DNA from: CBDBES01 sp965204465
GTDB lineage: Bacteria; Spirochaetota; Leptospiria; Turneriellales; CBDBES01
Assembly: GCA_965204465.1 (NCBI GenBank)
Contig: CBDBES010000002.1
Location: 372,001 to 436,000, forward strand
Reading direction: 5' to 3'
DNA length: 64,000 nt
Shown piece by piece: positions 1 through 9,500 of this stretch; position 1 is the stretch's first letter; every line of letters starts with the position of its first letter. Position numbers and translations under genes: made by a program. The notes beneath the pieces are model-generated. The model was given only the letters and a program-made list of their open reading frames with translations, searched no databases and was not told the DNA's origin.

Positions 1-2
1 AC

Positions 3-323
3 TCGCATATTGTCAATATGAGTAAAAAAATGTTTCAACAAAGCCTAAAAGCCTTGATGAATATGGACATAAAACTCGCTAAAAAAGTCATTAGCGGTGA
101 TCAAAAGATGAATAAAATGAAAAAGCAATTCAGAGATATTATTATTGGAAATATGGAAAGTAAAGTCAAAGATATACATATATTTCTTAGGCATCATGCC
201 TTCATCCGTAACCTGGAGAGGATCGCAGATATGGCCACCAATATCGCAGAAGACATTATTTATGTAGTGGATGCTAAAATTGTGCGTCATAGAGTTGATC
301 AAGATTATATAGAAGATAACTGA
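3..323 (+). CDS. phoU: PhoU-like phosphate regulator, C-terminal part (cut by window start)
   Basis: The reading frame is open from the first bases, so only the C-terminal part (about 106 residues) is present. PhoU proteins are cytoplasmic helical-bundle proteins that damp phosphate uptake through PstSCAB and the PhoR kinase. The segment FIRNLERIADMATNIAEDI matches the conserved PhoU helix with its metal-binding E/D pattern, and the end (YVVDAKIVRH) is also typical. The internal Met at position 18 is not likely to be the true start because upstream codons continue the helix. It lies 10 bp upstream of hisF on the same strand. The family is clear; whether pst genes lie upstream cannot be seen. 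Confidence 0.85.
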   Translation, partial: SHIVNMSKKMFQQSLKALMNMDIKLAKKVISGDQKMNKMKKQFRDIIIGNMESKVKDIHIFLRHHAFIRNLERIADMATNIAEDIIYVVDAKIVRHRVDQDYIEDN

Positions 324-333
324 CTAGCAAAGA

Positions 334-1089
334 ATGAACTCCAAACGAATTATACCATGCTTGGATGTTAAGGATAATAGGGTAGTTAAAGGCATTCAGT
401 TTATAGACCTGATTGATGCAGGTGACCCTATAGAGAATGCCCTGGCCTATGAACAGCAAGGTGCGGATGAACTGGTTTTCTTAGATATTACGGCTTCGTC
501 TGAAAAAAGAAATATCATCCTTTCTTTAGTAAAAAAAGTTTCTGAAAAATTATTCATTCCTTATTGCGTAGGGGGGGGTATCCGAAACATGGAAGATATA
601 AGACTTATTCTACAAGAAGGGGCAGATAAAGTTGCCATAAATACAGAGGCATTTAAGAATCCTTCTCTATTGCAAGAAGCTGCATATCATTTTGGAAGTC
701 AATGCATCGTATGCGCCATTGATGCTAAATCCAGTGGAGATAGCTACGAGGTGTACTTGCATGGAGGCAGAACTCCCACAGGAAAAGATGCGATCGAATG
801 GGCCAAAAAAGCCACGGAAATGGGAGCAGGAGAAATTCTATTGACAAGCATGGACAAAGATGGAACTAAAAAGGGATATGATATGGACCTCCTGCGACGA
901 GTCATTGAAAATGTAGATGTTCCTGTAATTGCTTCTGGGGGTGCGGGTAAATTGGAACATTTTAAAGATGCTTTTGAAGTCAATGCAAGCGCAGCGCTTG
1001 CAGCTTCTTTATTTCACTTTAAACATATTACTATAGAAAAATTGAAAAAGTATTTGCATAAGAACAATATTCATGTTCGTTTAGTTTGA
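334..1089 (+). CDS. hisF: Imidazole glycerol phosphate synthase, cyclase subunit HisF
   Basis: HisF uses ammonia delivered by HisH to convert PRFAR to imidazole glycerol phosphate and AICAR, the branch point of histidine and purine synthesis in the cytoplasm. The 251-residue length is normal for the family. The (beta/alpha)8 barrel begins RIIPCLDV and both catalytic aspartates are present: D11 in PCLDV and D130 in CAIDAK. Phosphate-binding glycine motifs CVGGGI (about 78-83) and IASGGAG near the C-terminus are intact. No hisH is visible nearby. It follows phoU by 10 bp and precedes the lolC-like gene by 13 bp, so co-transcription is likely. Confidence 0.96.
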   Translation: MNSKRIIPCLDVKDNRVVKGIQFIDLIDAGDPIENALAYEQQGADELVFLDITASSEKRNIILSLVKKVSEKLFIPYCVGGGIRNMEDIRLILQEGADKVAINTEAFKNPSLLQEAAYHFGSQCIVCAIDAKSSGDSYEVYLHGGRTPTGKDAIEWAKKATEMGAGEILLTSMDKDGTKKGYDMDLLRRVIENVDVPVIASGGAGKLEHFKDAFEVNASAALAASLFHFKHITIEKLKKYLHKNNIHVRLV

Positions 1090-1102
1090 TCTCTTAATTA
1101 GC

Positions 1103-2422
1103 ATGAGTTTTTTGAATTTATTCATATCCTGGCGTTACATTAAAGGTAAAGGAAAGACTCTATTCAATATAAGTTCTAAACTTTCATTTTTAGGCGTATT
1201 TGTAGGTACAAGCCTTTTGGTAACTGTATTGTCCATATTCAATGGATTCCAGGATCAGATCAAAAAAAGTATTTTTAAATTTGAACCTCACTTGCTCATC
1301 ATGAATCCGTTTGGGGATAGCAAGGTTAAAAAATGGGAGACCTATATAGAAAGGATAAAGAAAAATTTTTATACTGAAATAGAATCGGTGGAAGGAATGA
1401 TCAATTCTCCTGTTCTTATTCGATTACTAAACCAAGTAGAACATGTATTCTTAAGAGGCCAATTTTTTGAAGACATGGGTAATTCCTGGAAGTTACCCTC
1501 TAATTTCCCTAAAATAATCGAGCCGGCTAAAATGAGTCACTTTAAAAAAGGATATCATTGTTTGATCGGTAAAGAAATGGCAGTCAATTTGGCTTTACAT
1601 GTAGGGGATACAATTGAATTGATCGTACCCCAGGGTCAATTTTCTTTAAAAATGGGTGTAACACCAAGGATCAAAAGTTTTGAAATAGCTGGATTCTTTA
1701 AAACAGGACATTATCAATATGACAGCAAAGTGGTTATTTTGTCTTTAGAAACAGCCCAGTCTTTATTTGCCATTAAAGATAGTGTACAACAAGTTGCTAT
1801 TCGCTTAAATAATATAGATAATATTGATCGTTTTAGAGATAAGCTATATACAATTTTGCCTTTTTCATATCATGTGCGCACCATAGAAGATGAACAAAAA
1901 AACTTTTTTGCCGCTTTAAAACTAGAGAAGACAGTGATGACAATCATTGTATCTCTTTTTGTTATTGCTGCAATGATCGGAATTGTGATTGCCACCTATA
2001 GCATCATTCACTCTAAAAGAAGAGAAATTGGTATTTTAAAGGCAATTGGTCTATCCAGATTAAATATATTATCCATTTTTATATTGAACGGTTTCATGAT
2101 GGGTTTCTTAGGAACGTTCTGTGGCATTATTTTTGGTCTTTTTCTGGCGATTAATATGGAAAATTTGATCTTCGCTATTGAATTTCTGATCAATTTAGTT
2201 GGAAATTTTTACATGCAGTTTCATGAAAATGATATATGGGACAACGTAGAGATCATCTCCAAAGACACCTATTATTTTGACCATCTCCCTATTCATTTTG
2301 ATCTTGCAACATTGCATACACTTTCCGTTTTTTCGATCATCTTATCCAGCGTGGCATCTTTTGTACCTGCTTTATATGCAAGCAAAATAGAACCAATTGA
2401 GGTTATCAGAAACTCTAAATGA
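1103..2422 (+). CDS. lolC: Lipoprotein-releasing ABC transporter permease (LolC/LolE family)
   Basis: This 439-residue inner-membrane protein should form the permease of the Lol system, which extracts lipoproteins from the inner membrane for transfer to LolA. The N-terminal part SWRYIKGK is characteristic of LolC/E, followed by a membrane segment at about residues 28-47, a periplasmic MacB-like domain of about 220 residues, and three C-terminal membrane segments (about 275-298, 322-350, 400-425) with the FtsX-type SKRREIGILKAIG coupling motif. The stop codon overlaps the start of lolD by 4 bp, which fits translational coupling. Only one permease gene is present here, so LolC and LolE cannot be told apart. 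Confidence 0.9.
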   Translation: MSFLNLFISWRYIKGKGKTLFNISSKLSFLGVFVGTSLLVTVLSIFNGFQDQIKKSIFKFEPHLLIMNPFGDSKVKKWETYIERIKKNFYTEIESVEGMINSPVLIRLLNQVEHVFLRGQFFEDMGNSWKLPSNFPKIIEPAKMSHFKKGYHCLIGKEMAVNLALHVGDTIELIVPQGQFSLKMGVTPRIKSFEIAGFFKTGHYQYDSKVVILSLETAQSLFAIKDSVQQVAIRLNNIDNIDRFRDKLYTILPFSYHVRTIEDEQKNFFAALKLEKTVMTIIVSLFVIAAMIGIVIATYSIIHSKRREIGILKAIGLSRLNILSIFILNGFMMGFLGTFCGIIFGLFLAINMENLIFAIEFLINLVGNFYMQFHENDIWDNVEIISKDTYYFDHLPIHFDLATLHTLSVFSIILSSVASFVPALYASKIEPIEVIRNSK

Positions 2423-3105
2423 AAAAACAGATATTAAAAGTCAAAAATTTAAGTAAATTTTATGATCTGGGAAGGCAGAAAATACACATATTGAAAGATA
2501 TCAATTTTGTAATGAATAAAGGAGATTTTACTTCTATCAGGGGAGCTTCTGGCGTAGGGAAAAGTACTTTCCTGAATATTTTAGGAGCATTAGACAAACC
2601 AGATTCAGGAGATGTGATCATAGATGGTCATAATATCTCTAAATACAGAGAAGACGAGCAGCTTTCTTTTTTTAGAAGAGAAAAGATAGGTTTTATTTTC
2701 CAGGATCATTATTTAATGCAAGATTTTAATATTCTGGAAAATGTAATGATGCCCCTAATGATCAAGAAAATTAAAAAAAAAGAAGCTAAGATAATGGCTT
2801 CTGAAATACTTGACAGAGTCGGACTTTCTCATAGGCTTTCTCATTATCCAAATCAAATATCCGGAGGAGAAAGTCAAAGGGTTGCTGCGGCCAGGGCGAT
2901 CGTTCATAAGCCTGCTATTATATTAGCGGATGAACCCACAGGAAACATTGATAGTAAAAATACAATTAAATTTATAGAATTGCTTAAAGGAATCCAAGAG
3001 AAAGATTCTTTAACCATACTTGTTGTTACTCATGAAGATATGCTAGGGGAAATGGCATTGATCTATTATGATATGATAGATGGTCAAATTAACCAACGCA
3101 AATAA
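2419..3105 (+). CDS. lolD: Lipoprotein-releasing ABC transporter ATPase LolD
   Basis: The 228-residue protein is the cytoplasmic ATPase that drives lipoprotein release with the adjacent LolC/E permease. Walker A is GASGVGKST (residues 42-50), the Q-loop lies at FIFQDH (about 92-97), the signature is ISGGESQR (about 147-154) and Walker B is IILADEPTG (about 167-175), with the switch histidine in VVTHED. The length is normal for LolD/MacB-type ATPases. The start overlaps the upstream permease stop in an ATGA arrangement. Many lipoproteins in this window are presumably clients; that is inference. Confidence 0.93.
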   Translation: MKKQILKVKNLSKFYDLGRQKIHILKDINFVMNKGDFTSIRGASGVGKSTFLNILGALDKPDSGDVIIDGHNISKYREDEQLSFFRREKIGFIFQDHYLMQDFNILENVMMPLMIKKIKKKEAKIMASEILDRVGLSHRLSHYPNQISGGESQRVAAARAIVHKPAIILADEPTGNIDSKNTIKFIELLKGIQEKDSLTILVVTHEDMLGEMALIYYDMIDGQINQRK

Positions 3106-3134
3106 AATGACTTATTCTACTTCTTTTCATCTAT

Positions 3135-3287
3135 ATGGGATATAAACAAACCATTTTAGTTACAGGGGGTGCTGGTTATATTGGCTCTCATGTAGTCGCT
3201 TTATTAAAGGAAAATGGATATCTGAGCTTATTGAAAGTTGTATCAATCGGATTTTTAAATGCATTGTCTTTTAGTATCTACTCTTAG
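3135..3287 (+). pseudogene. UDP-glucose 4-epimerase (GalE-like) N-terminal remnant
   Basis: A 50-codon frame begins MGYKQTILVTGGAGYIGSH, the unmistakable Rossmann start of GalE-type NAD-dependent epimerases with the GGxGYIG nucleotide-binding loop. After about 28 residues (ending KENGY) the similarity stops and the frame runs through unrelated residues to a TAG. The usual protein is about 330 residues, so this is a 5' relic left by a large deletion. It lies in the gap between lolD and the convergent yggS-like gene. Confidence 0.75.
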
Positions 3288-3331
3288 CTTGTCAAGTGTT
3301 TGGGGTGCTTCTATTTTATTCTTTCATGGTT

Positions 3332-4075
3332 TTATGATTCACGTTGTCCAAATAAATAGGATCCAATACGAATCTCTGTAGAACCCTCCTGGATGGCAAT
3401 TTCAAAATCATGGCTCATCCCCATAGAAAGTCGGGGAAGCTTTAATCCAAGTTCTTTTTCCATTTTTGCTTTTATATGAAGGGCAGATCGAAAACACTTG
3501 GCTGTTCTATTTTGATACTCTCTTTTATGAATTTCTTTTGGGGAAGAAGGAGTGGGGCCAATTGTCATAATTCCTTCTAAAGAAATACCTTCTATACAAA
3601 TACACCTTTGAGCCAGAGAGAGTATAGATTTCCAATCATCTGAACGAATACCAAATTTTTGCTCTTCCAGAGTGGTATTAATCTGTAATAGAACAGACAA
3701 TCGAGATTTGTTTGATCTGGATACGATCGATTTATTTTTCCAGACAGACTTGATCATATTCATTTGTTTTAAGGAAGTCAAAGAATCAATAGAATCAATT
3801 ATATTCTTCAGATATTTTATCTTATTGGTCTGTAAATGACCAATGTAATGCATTTCAAATTTATTACCAGTACTGCTAAAAAAGTCTGATTTTTCCTTTA
3901 ATTCTTGCACCTTGTTTTCGCCTAGCTTATTAATGTTTATCTCTTTGCAAACCTGATATATTTCTATCGGGAAGCCTTTTGTTACGGCAATGATATCTAC
4001 ATCTTTAGATGAAATGGCAGATATCCTATTTTGAAGCATTTCCAGATTTTTTTGGATCTTTTTTTTGGTGAGCAT
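3332..4075 (-). CDS. YggS/PLPBP-family pyridoxal phosphate homeostasis protein
   Basis: This family binds pyridoxal 5'-phosphate on a TIM-barrel scaffold without known catalytic activity and helps balance cellular PLP. Hallmarks are IIAVTKGFP with the PLP lysine K33, LGENKVQE, the strand HYIGHLQTNK, and the phosphate site LSMGMSHDFEIAI followed by IRIGSYLFG. The length of 247 residues is normal. The chosen start overlaps the lpxK end by 50 bp; starting at M13 would shorten the overlap and lose nothing conserved. It is the last gene of a run with argH and lpxK. Confidence 0.92.
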   Translation of the reverse strand: MLTKKKIQKNLEMLQNRISAISSKDVDIIAVTKGFPIEIYQVCKEININKLGENKVQELKEKSDFFSSTGNKFEMHYIGHLQTNKIKYLKNIIDSIDSLTSLKQMNMIKSVWKNKSIVSRSNKSRLSVLLQINTTLEEQKFGIRSDDWKSILSLAQRCICIEGISLEGIMTIGPTPSSPKEIHKREYQNRTAKCFRSALHIKAKMEKELGLKLPRLSMGMSHDFEIAIQEGSTEIRIGSYLFGQRES

Positions 4076-5150
4076 TTTTTAGTAAATATTCCAACTTCTT
4101 TGAAAAACTTTCCTGATCTTTAACAGCAAATTCAATTTTTAAGAAATAAAAATTTGGAATTTCTTTTAACTCTTTATAAAATTTTTTTAACTTAATAGAG
4201 TCTTTCTCTGTAGTAACCACCAATGTTTCCCTCATCCATTTTTGCTTATCTGTATCGGAAAAACTTTTTTGAATGGTACTTGCTATGCTTTGAATATTCT
4301 TAAAATTATAAATATGATGATCTCTATAGATAATTTTATTTAATTCAACCGAACCCAAGTCTATGAGCATTCTATGGAATGAAGTTGGATCTGCAATTCC
4401 AGATATTACCCATACTTTTTTCCCTTTAATGAAATCCAATTTTTTAATTCCTGAATTTAAAGTAGAATTAGCAGAAAAAAGAGGATGTAATTGGATCGGC
4501 CTATGCTCACCCCAAAAAATAGATGGATCATTTGAGATTTTGGATATCTTATTCTTTAGAGCTTGTTTTTCTTCCTGATCTATAAAATTTGACTTACTTA
4601 TTAGAATGATATCTGCTCTTTTTATTTCAGAGATTGGCTCTCTTAAAATTCCCCTGGGAATGAGTCTACGATTTCCAAAAGGATTTAACGAATCAATCAA
4701 CAAAATATCAATATCACGACTTAGTTTATAATGCTGGAAACCATCATCCAGTAAAAAAATTGAAATATTAAATAATTTTTTTAGTCTGGATCCTATTTTA
4801 TATCTGTTTTTCCCTATGCCAACAGGGATACCTTTTAGATTCTCTGCTATCATATAGGGTTCATCTCCGCATTGATCCACAGTGGAGAGGATTTTTTTGC
4901 CATCCGAAAGAATAGCTCCTTCTCCGCTTAAACGTCCTCTATATCCTCTGGATAAAATAGCAGTTTGGTAACCTTTCTTTTGTAACAAATGGGCTAAAAA
5001 AATAATTGCCGGGGTTTTACCCGTTCCACCGACTGTAATATTACCAATTGATATGATCTTAATATTTTCAAATTTTTTAGCATAGAAAAATGAAAACTTA
5101 CGATATAAATAACTCAACAAATAATATATTAATTCAAAAAGAGAAAGCAT
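4026..5150 (-). CDS. lpxK: Tetraacyldisaccharide 4'-kinase LpxK
   Basis: LpxK phosphorylates the 4' position of the lipid A disaccharide at the inner face of the cytoplasmic membrane, so the organism makes lipid A-based LPS. A hydrophobic N-terminal segment (about residues 3-17) is followed by the characteristic P-loop GNITVGGTGKTP (36-47), then SRGYRG, the DDGFQHYKL motif with catalytic-region aspartates, and NPFGNRRLIPRGILREP. The 374-residue length is within the family's range. It sits 3 bp downstream of argH and overlaps the yggS-like gene by 50 bp. The identification is firm. Confidence 0.94.
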   Translation of the reverse strand: MLSLFELIYYLLSYLYRKFSFFYAKKFENIKIISIGNITVGGTGKTPAIIFLAHLLQKKGYQTAILSRGYRGRLSGEGAILSDGKKILSTVDQCGDEPYMIAENLKGIPVGIGKNRYKIGSRLKKLFNISIFLLDDGFQHYKLSRDIDILLIDSLNPFGNRRLIPRGILREPISEIKRADIILISKSNFIDQEEKQALKNKISKISNDPSIFWGEHRPIQLHPLFSANSTLNSGIKKLDFIKGKKVWVISGIADPTSFHRMLIDLGSVELNKIIYRDHHIYNFKNIQSIASTIQKSFSDTDKQKWMRETLVVTTEKDSIKLKKFYKELKEIPNFYFLKIEFAVKDQESFSKKLEYLLKNAHQKKDPKKSGNASK

Positions 5151-5153
5151 TCT

Positions 5154-6581
5154 TCAAAAATTTAGTTTGTTTTTTTTATATGAAATTATTTTTTTTTGGG
5201 CATCTTTCATCTGATCCTTTATTTGACTGAAACCAGTGGATCCAATTCCTTTTTTACGATCAATACTTTTTTCTAAAGAGAAAAAATCATCTGGAAGATC
5301 AAATTTATTAGGAATGAATTTTCTCAACTCAGAAATATCTAACTGCTCGAGTGTTTTTTTCTTTTTCCTGCAAAAAGCAACTATTTCCCCTACAATGCTA
5401 TATGCTTCCCTGAAAGGTGTGTTATAATTTGCTACCAGATGATCGGCTAGATCAGTTGCCTGAGCAAATCCTTTATTAAGAGATTCTTTTGTTTTAGCGG
5501 AATCAAATTTAATATTTTTCAATATTTCTGTAATGCCTAAAATTCCATTCGTAACTTGTTTGCATGAATCAAAAAGATATATCTTATCTTCCTGCAGGTC
5601 CCTATTATAGGTAAGGGGAAGTGATTTTAGATTAAGCAATAGAGAATGTAAATTCCCAATGACCCTTGCTGATTTGCCTCTTAATAATTCAGCAATGTCA
5701 GGATTTTTTTTCTGAGGCATGATGGAAGACCCGGTTGTTAGATTGCTTCCAAGCTTTACATATCCAAATTCATGACTATTATATATAATGATATCCTCAC
5801 ATAAACGAGATAAATGGATAAAAAATCTAGACGCAAAAAAATGATAACTTAATTGATAATCTCTGGTAGAAACAGCATCCATGCTATTTGGATAGATGGA
5901 ATTGAATCCCAATATTTTTGCCACATATTTTCTATCTATATTATAATTCGTTCCAGCTAAAGCAGCACTACCTAAAGGGAGTGTATTCGCTTCTCTGTAT
6001 GCCAATTGCAATTGATCTATATCTCTGGAAAACTTCCAAAAATAAGCAAGCAAATAATGAGCCAATGAAACAGGCTGTCCTATTTGTAGGTGGGTATAGC
6101 CAATCCAAACAGATTTAACTTCTTTTTTAGCTCTTTCTAATAATAGACTCAATAAATGAATAAGCAGCTGAAACTGTTTTTTGATCTGATCTCTTAAATA
6201 TAAATGCGTATCTAAAGCAACCTGATCATTCCTTGAACGACCTGTATGTATTCTCTTACCATCCTGACCTAAAATTTCAATAAGCCTGTTTTCAATGTGG
6301 GTATGTATATCTTCCATCGAAATGGAAAAGTTGAATTGACCCTTTTGGATTTCTATTTCTATTTTTTTTAACGCCCTGATTAATTTTGTGGACTCAGAAG
6401 CTTTAATGATCTTCTGTTTAAGTAGCATCCTAACATGTGCTATGCTACCTTCAATATCATAGGAATATAATTCCCTATCAAAAGAAATAGACTCTGATAT
6501 CTCTTCTACAATTTGACTCGATGATTTTTTAGAATTGAATTGCCAGAGTTTTTGATGCCTTTTATTTGGCTTTTTTTTCAT
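5154..6581 (-). CDS. argH: Argininosuccinate lyase
   Basis: ArgH cleaves argininosuccinate to arginine and fumarate, the last step of arginine synthesis, as a cytoplasmic tetramer. The fumarase/aspartase superfamily signature GSSIMPQKKNPD is present, as are the HTGRSRNDQVALD segment with active-site residues and GYTHLQIGQPVSLAHY. Length (475) is typical. The gene starts 6 bp after the stop of the giant lipoprotein gene and ends 3 bp before lpxK, so the four genes probably share one transcript although their functions are unrelated. Confidence 0.95.
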   Translation of the reverse strand: MKKKPNKRHQKLWQFNSKKSSSQIVEEISESISFDRELYSYDIEGSIAHVRMLLKQKIIKASESTKLIRALKKIEIEIQKGQFNFSISMEDIHTHIENRLIEILGQDGKRIHTGRSRNDQVALDTHLYLRDQIKKQFQLLIHLLSLLLERAKKEVKSVWIGYTHLQIGQPVSLAHYLLAYFWKFSRDIDQLQLAYREANTLPLGSAALAGTNYNIDRKYVAKILGFNSIYPNSMDAVSTRDYQLSYHFFASRFFIHLSRLCEDIIIYNSHEFGYVKLGSNLTTGSSIMPQKKNPDIAELLRGKSARVIGNLHSLLLNLKSLPLTYNRDLQEDKIYLFDSCKQVTNGILGITEILKNIKFDSAKTKESLNKGFAQATDLADHLVANYNTPFREAYSIVGEIVAFCRKKKKTLEQLDISELRKFIPNKFDLPDDFFSLEKSIDRKKGIGSTGFSQIKDQMKDAQKKIISYKKNKLNF

Positions 6582-6587
6582 GCATAT

Positions 6588-9500
6588 TTATTTGAGTAAG
6601 TTTGCCAGTTCATTGTTATTATCCCATTTAATACCTCTTTGGCTTGAGGCATATGCACCGAAACCAGCGATCAGGTCTGAAAACTGCCACCAAAATGTAT
6701 CTGGCGTTTCATATTCTCTCATGACCTTAGAATTCAATAGTATCTTAATGTCTTCTAAAAAATCTTTAGTGGTATATTTTTCCTTATCTACTTTCAAAAC
6801 ATTTGTCACATAAGGCAGAAAACCATTTACTTCATAGTCATGTAAAGTCATTTGAATGATCCTTTCATAATGCCCCTTAAAAGATTTTAATATTACAGGA
6901 AGATGTTCAGAAGAAGAACTCAGAAGATGAGTATATCTTTTCTCTGGCTCATCATAAACAAATTTCGCTATGAAATCTCTAAAACTATGCAATTCTTCAG
7001 GAGTAAAGTCTATTAGGTCTGCAAATGTTTTTTGAGTCTTTAAAATTTTACTGGATATATAATCACAATTAGCCCCTTCTAATGATTCGATACAATTTGG
7101 ATGATATGGATTCAAAAGATCATCCATTAATCTAAGTAATGCTTTAGGCGTATTTTTTAGAACGATTCTTGTTCCTTCTTCTGATACATCTTTTTTCTCC
7201 TCTACTATATATTCTTGCATTTTGCTTTTTGCGTATGTTAAAAGATCTCTTGGATTAAAATCACTATGATTTCCATCTCCATCAATATCCAGAAATTCTT
7301 CTTCATCAACAAGATCATTTTCATTCAGGTCTATACTGATCTCTTCAAACTCAAGTTCATATAGATCATCGATCAATTCATTTTTCAAATCAACGATGAC
7401 TTGATCTATGTCTTCAATATCATAAATGTACCCTAAAAAACGATCAATATCCGTTTCTTGTATTTCTTTTATAGCATTATTAAGTTGAGTGGCTAGATAT
7501 TTTATATTTAAATGATATTTTTTAAGATCAAGATAAGAGAAATCATCTTTTAGCTTACAATGTTGTCCCGCATCTGAATTCACTATATAAGCTTGCCCAC
7601 TTAAATAGAGCATTTTCGCACTGTATTGGCCATTTTCATCAAAGTCATGATAATACATGGTCGGTGAGGCACTACAAAGACTATCTCCTAAAAATGGTTC
7701 TAGTATTTTATTCTTTAAGTCTGTACCTATATCTGTATCCAGAGTTTTATCTAGTCTTTCTATTAAAGAAGGTAGCCAATCTATTAGGTCAGATGCTCTA
7801 TCGATATCAAGATCATAAAATATATTTTTCACCTCAAGCAATAAATCTTCTTCTCCCAGAAAGTCCAATATTTTTTCTAAATTATAGTTCCCATATTTAT
7901 CATGTTTGTTCAAGATATGTTTTATAAAGTCAATCCAAAATTCTAATTCAGAAGAAGTAAAAGGTATGTTAAATGAAGAATTTGATTCGTATAAATAGGC
8001 ATTTATTTTATCCGGCCCTAGTACCAGCGCATGATTCAATTCTCTATCTTGTATGAAGCGTCTTAAATAGTGAATTGCATTTTTCATCTCTTCTATGGGA
8101 TCTGCTGTGCTTCCGTTATTTCCCAAAAAATTTGAGTCAAATACTCCTTCTGTGATTACATCTTGAGTCAAAAAATAACGCAATTTATCAATACTATGAA
8201 TAGAATTATTTCCCGAATTATTTTCAATAATAGAAAAGTTATTGGCAATGTTCTTTAAAATATCATTCACTATAAAAATAGTTTCCTCAACCATTGATTT
8301 AAGCTTACTAAAATGCAAGCTTCTTAATGCATTTATGATCAATCCATTTCTTGCTCCGGGACTGGTTTCAGTAAGTTTATTAAGCATTGCATTAGAATTG
8401 TATTCTGGTTGCAGGAGTATTTCACCAGATGAATCTATAGCCTGTTTCGATTCATTAAGAGAAACAAATGCCTCTAAAAAATCTCCTAAATATTTTCTAT
8501 AACCATGCTTCTTGAAATATTTAATACAGATATCATCTACATTTTCCTGCCTGGCAATATTTCCATTACATTTTACAATGTCTCCTCCAGAATGAAAAGT
8601 CCTCATCATTTGGGTAAAAAGAGATACAAAAGCTGAAAATTTCTTTTCGGATCTACCTGTGTAGGTGCTCCATTCCATTATCCTACCCGTTTCTTGATCA
8701 TAGTTAGAAGGATAGCTAACGCCATTCACCCTTGGAATATACGGCATGTCTTTAGCGGTAGTACAATATGAAATCGTTTTACCTACTTCATTTTTACATC
8801 CAGGATAAATGATGCTTCTATTATATCTTTGTATAACATCAATGGTTCCATCTGGGCCTGGCTGACCGTTTGCATTGTATATGTCTTGTCCCAAATAAAG
8901 TTTAAAAAACGGAATAAATTTTAGTATATCTTGTCTCAACGATGTAGCATTATTAGGATTTGTTAATATCTCTCTCTTTGTAAAACTACTTACAAGAGAA
9001 AGCAAAGGAGACAATGCTTTTTGGAAATCCTGGGTTGGTCTCCCTATGCCGTTCATGGTTTCAGTCTCTACATTGGGAACACCTGAGCCCCATTTATGTC
9101 CGGTCATATCAACCGTAATGGAAGAATCGCTCTTTTCAAAAGAAGTTCTATAGAATGTGCTTAAGAGCATGATATCCATTCCTGTAGCATTTTTATATTC
9201 TGATTCAGGCAGCCTTACAAACCCCCTTTTCCCATTCACATTGCATTCCTCGGATTTATTACATCCTCTGATCACTCCTAAATCGTTCATTTCTAGCATT
9301 GGATAGGAAGAATCATTATTCCAACGACCATTATTCTTATACGCTGCCGATTTACCATCCTCACTATCGGCTAACTTAGCGGATATAAGACCAGAAACGC
9401 CATTGCCTATGGTAATCGTAAATGATGCCATGGTGGTCCCATAAAAATTCGCACCCACTTTTTTATTTCCCAATATGTAATTAGGAATGATCACAACAAA

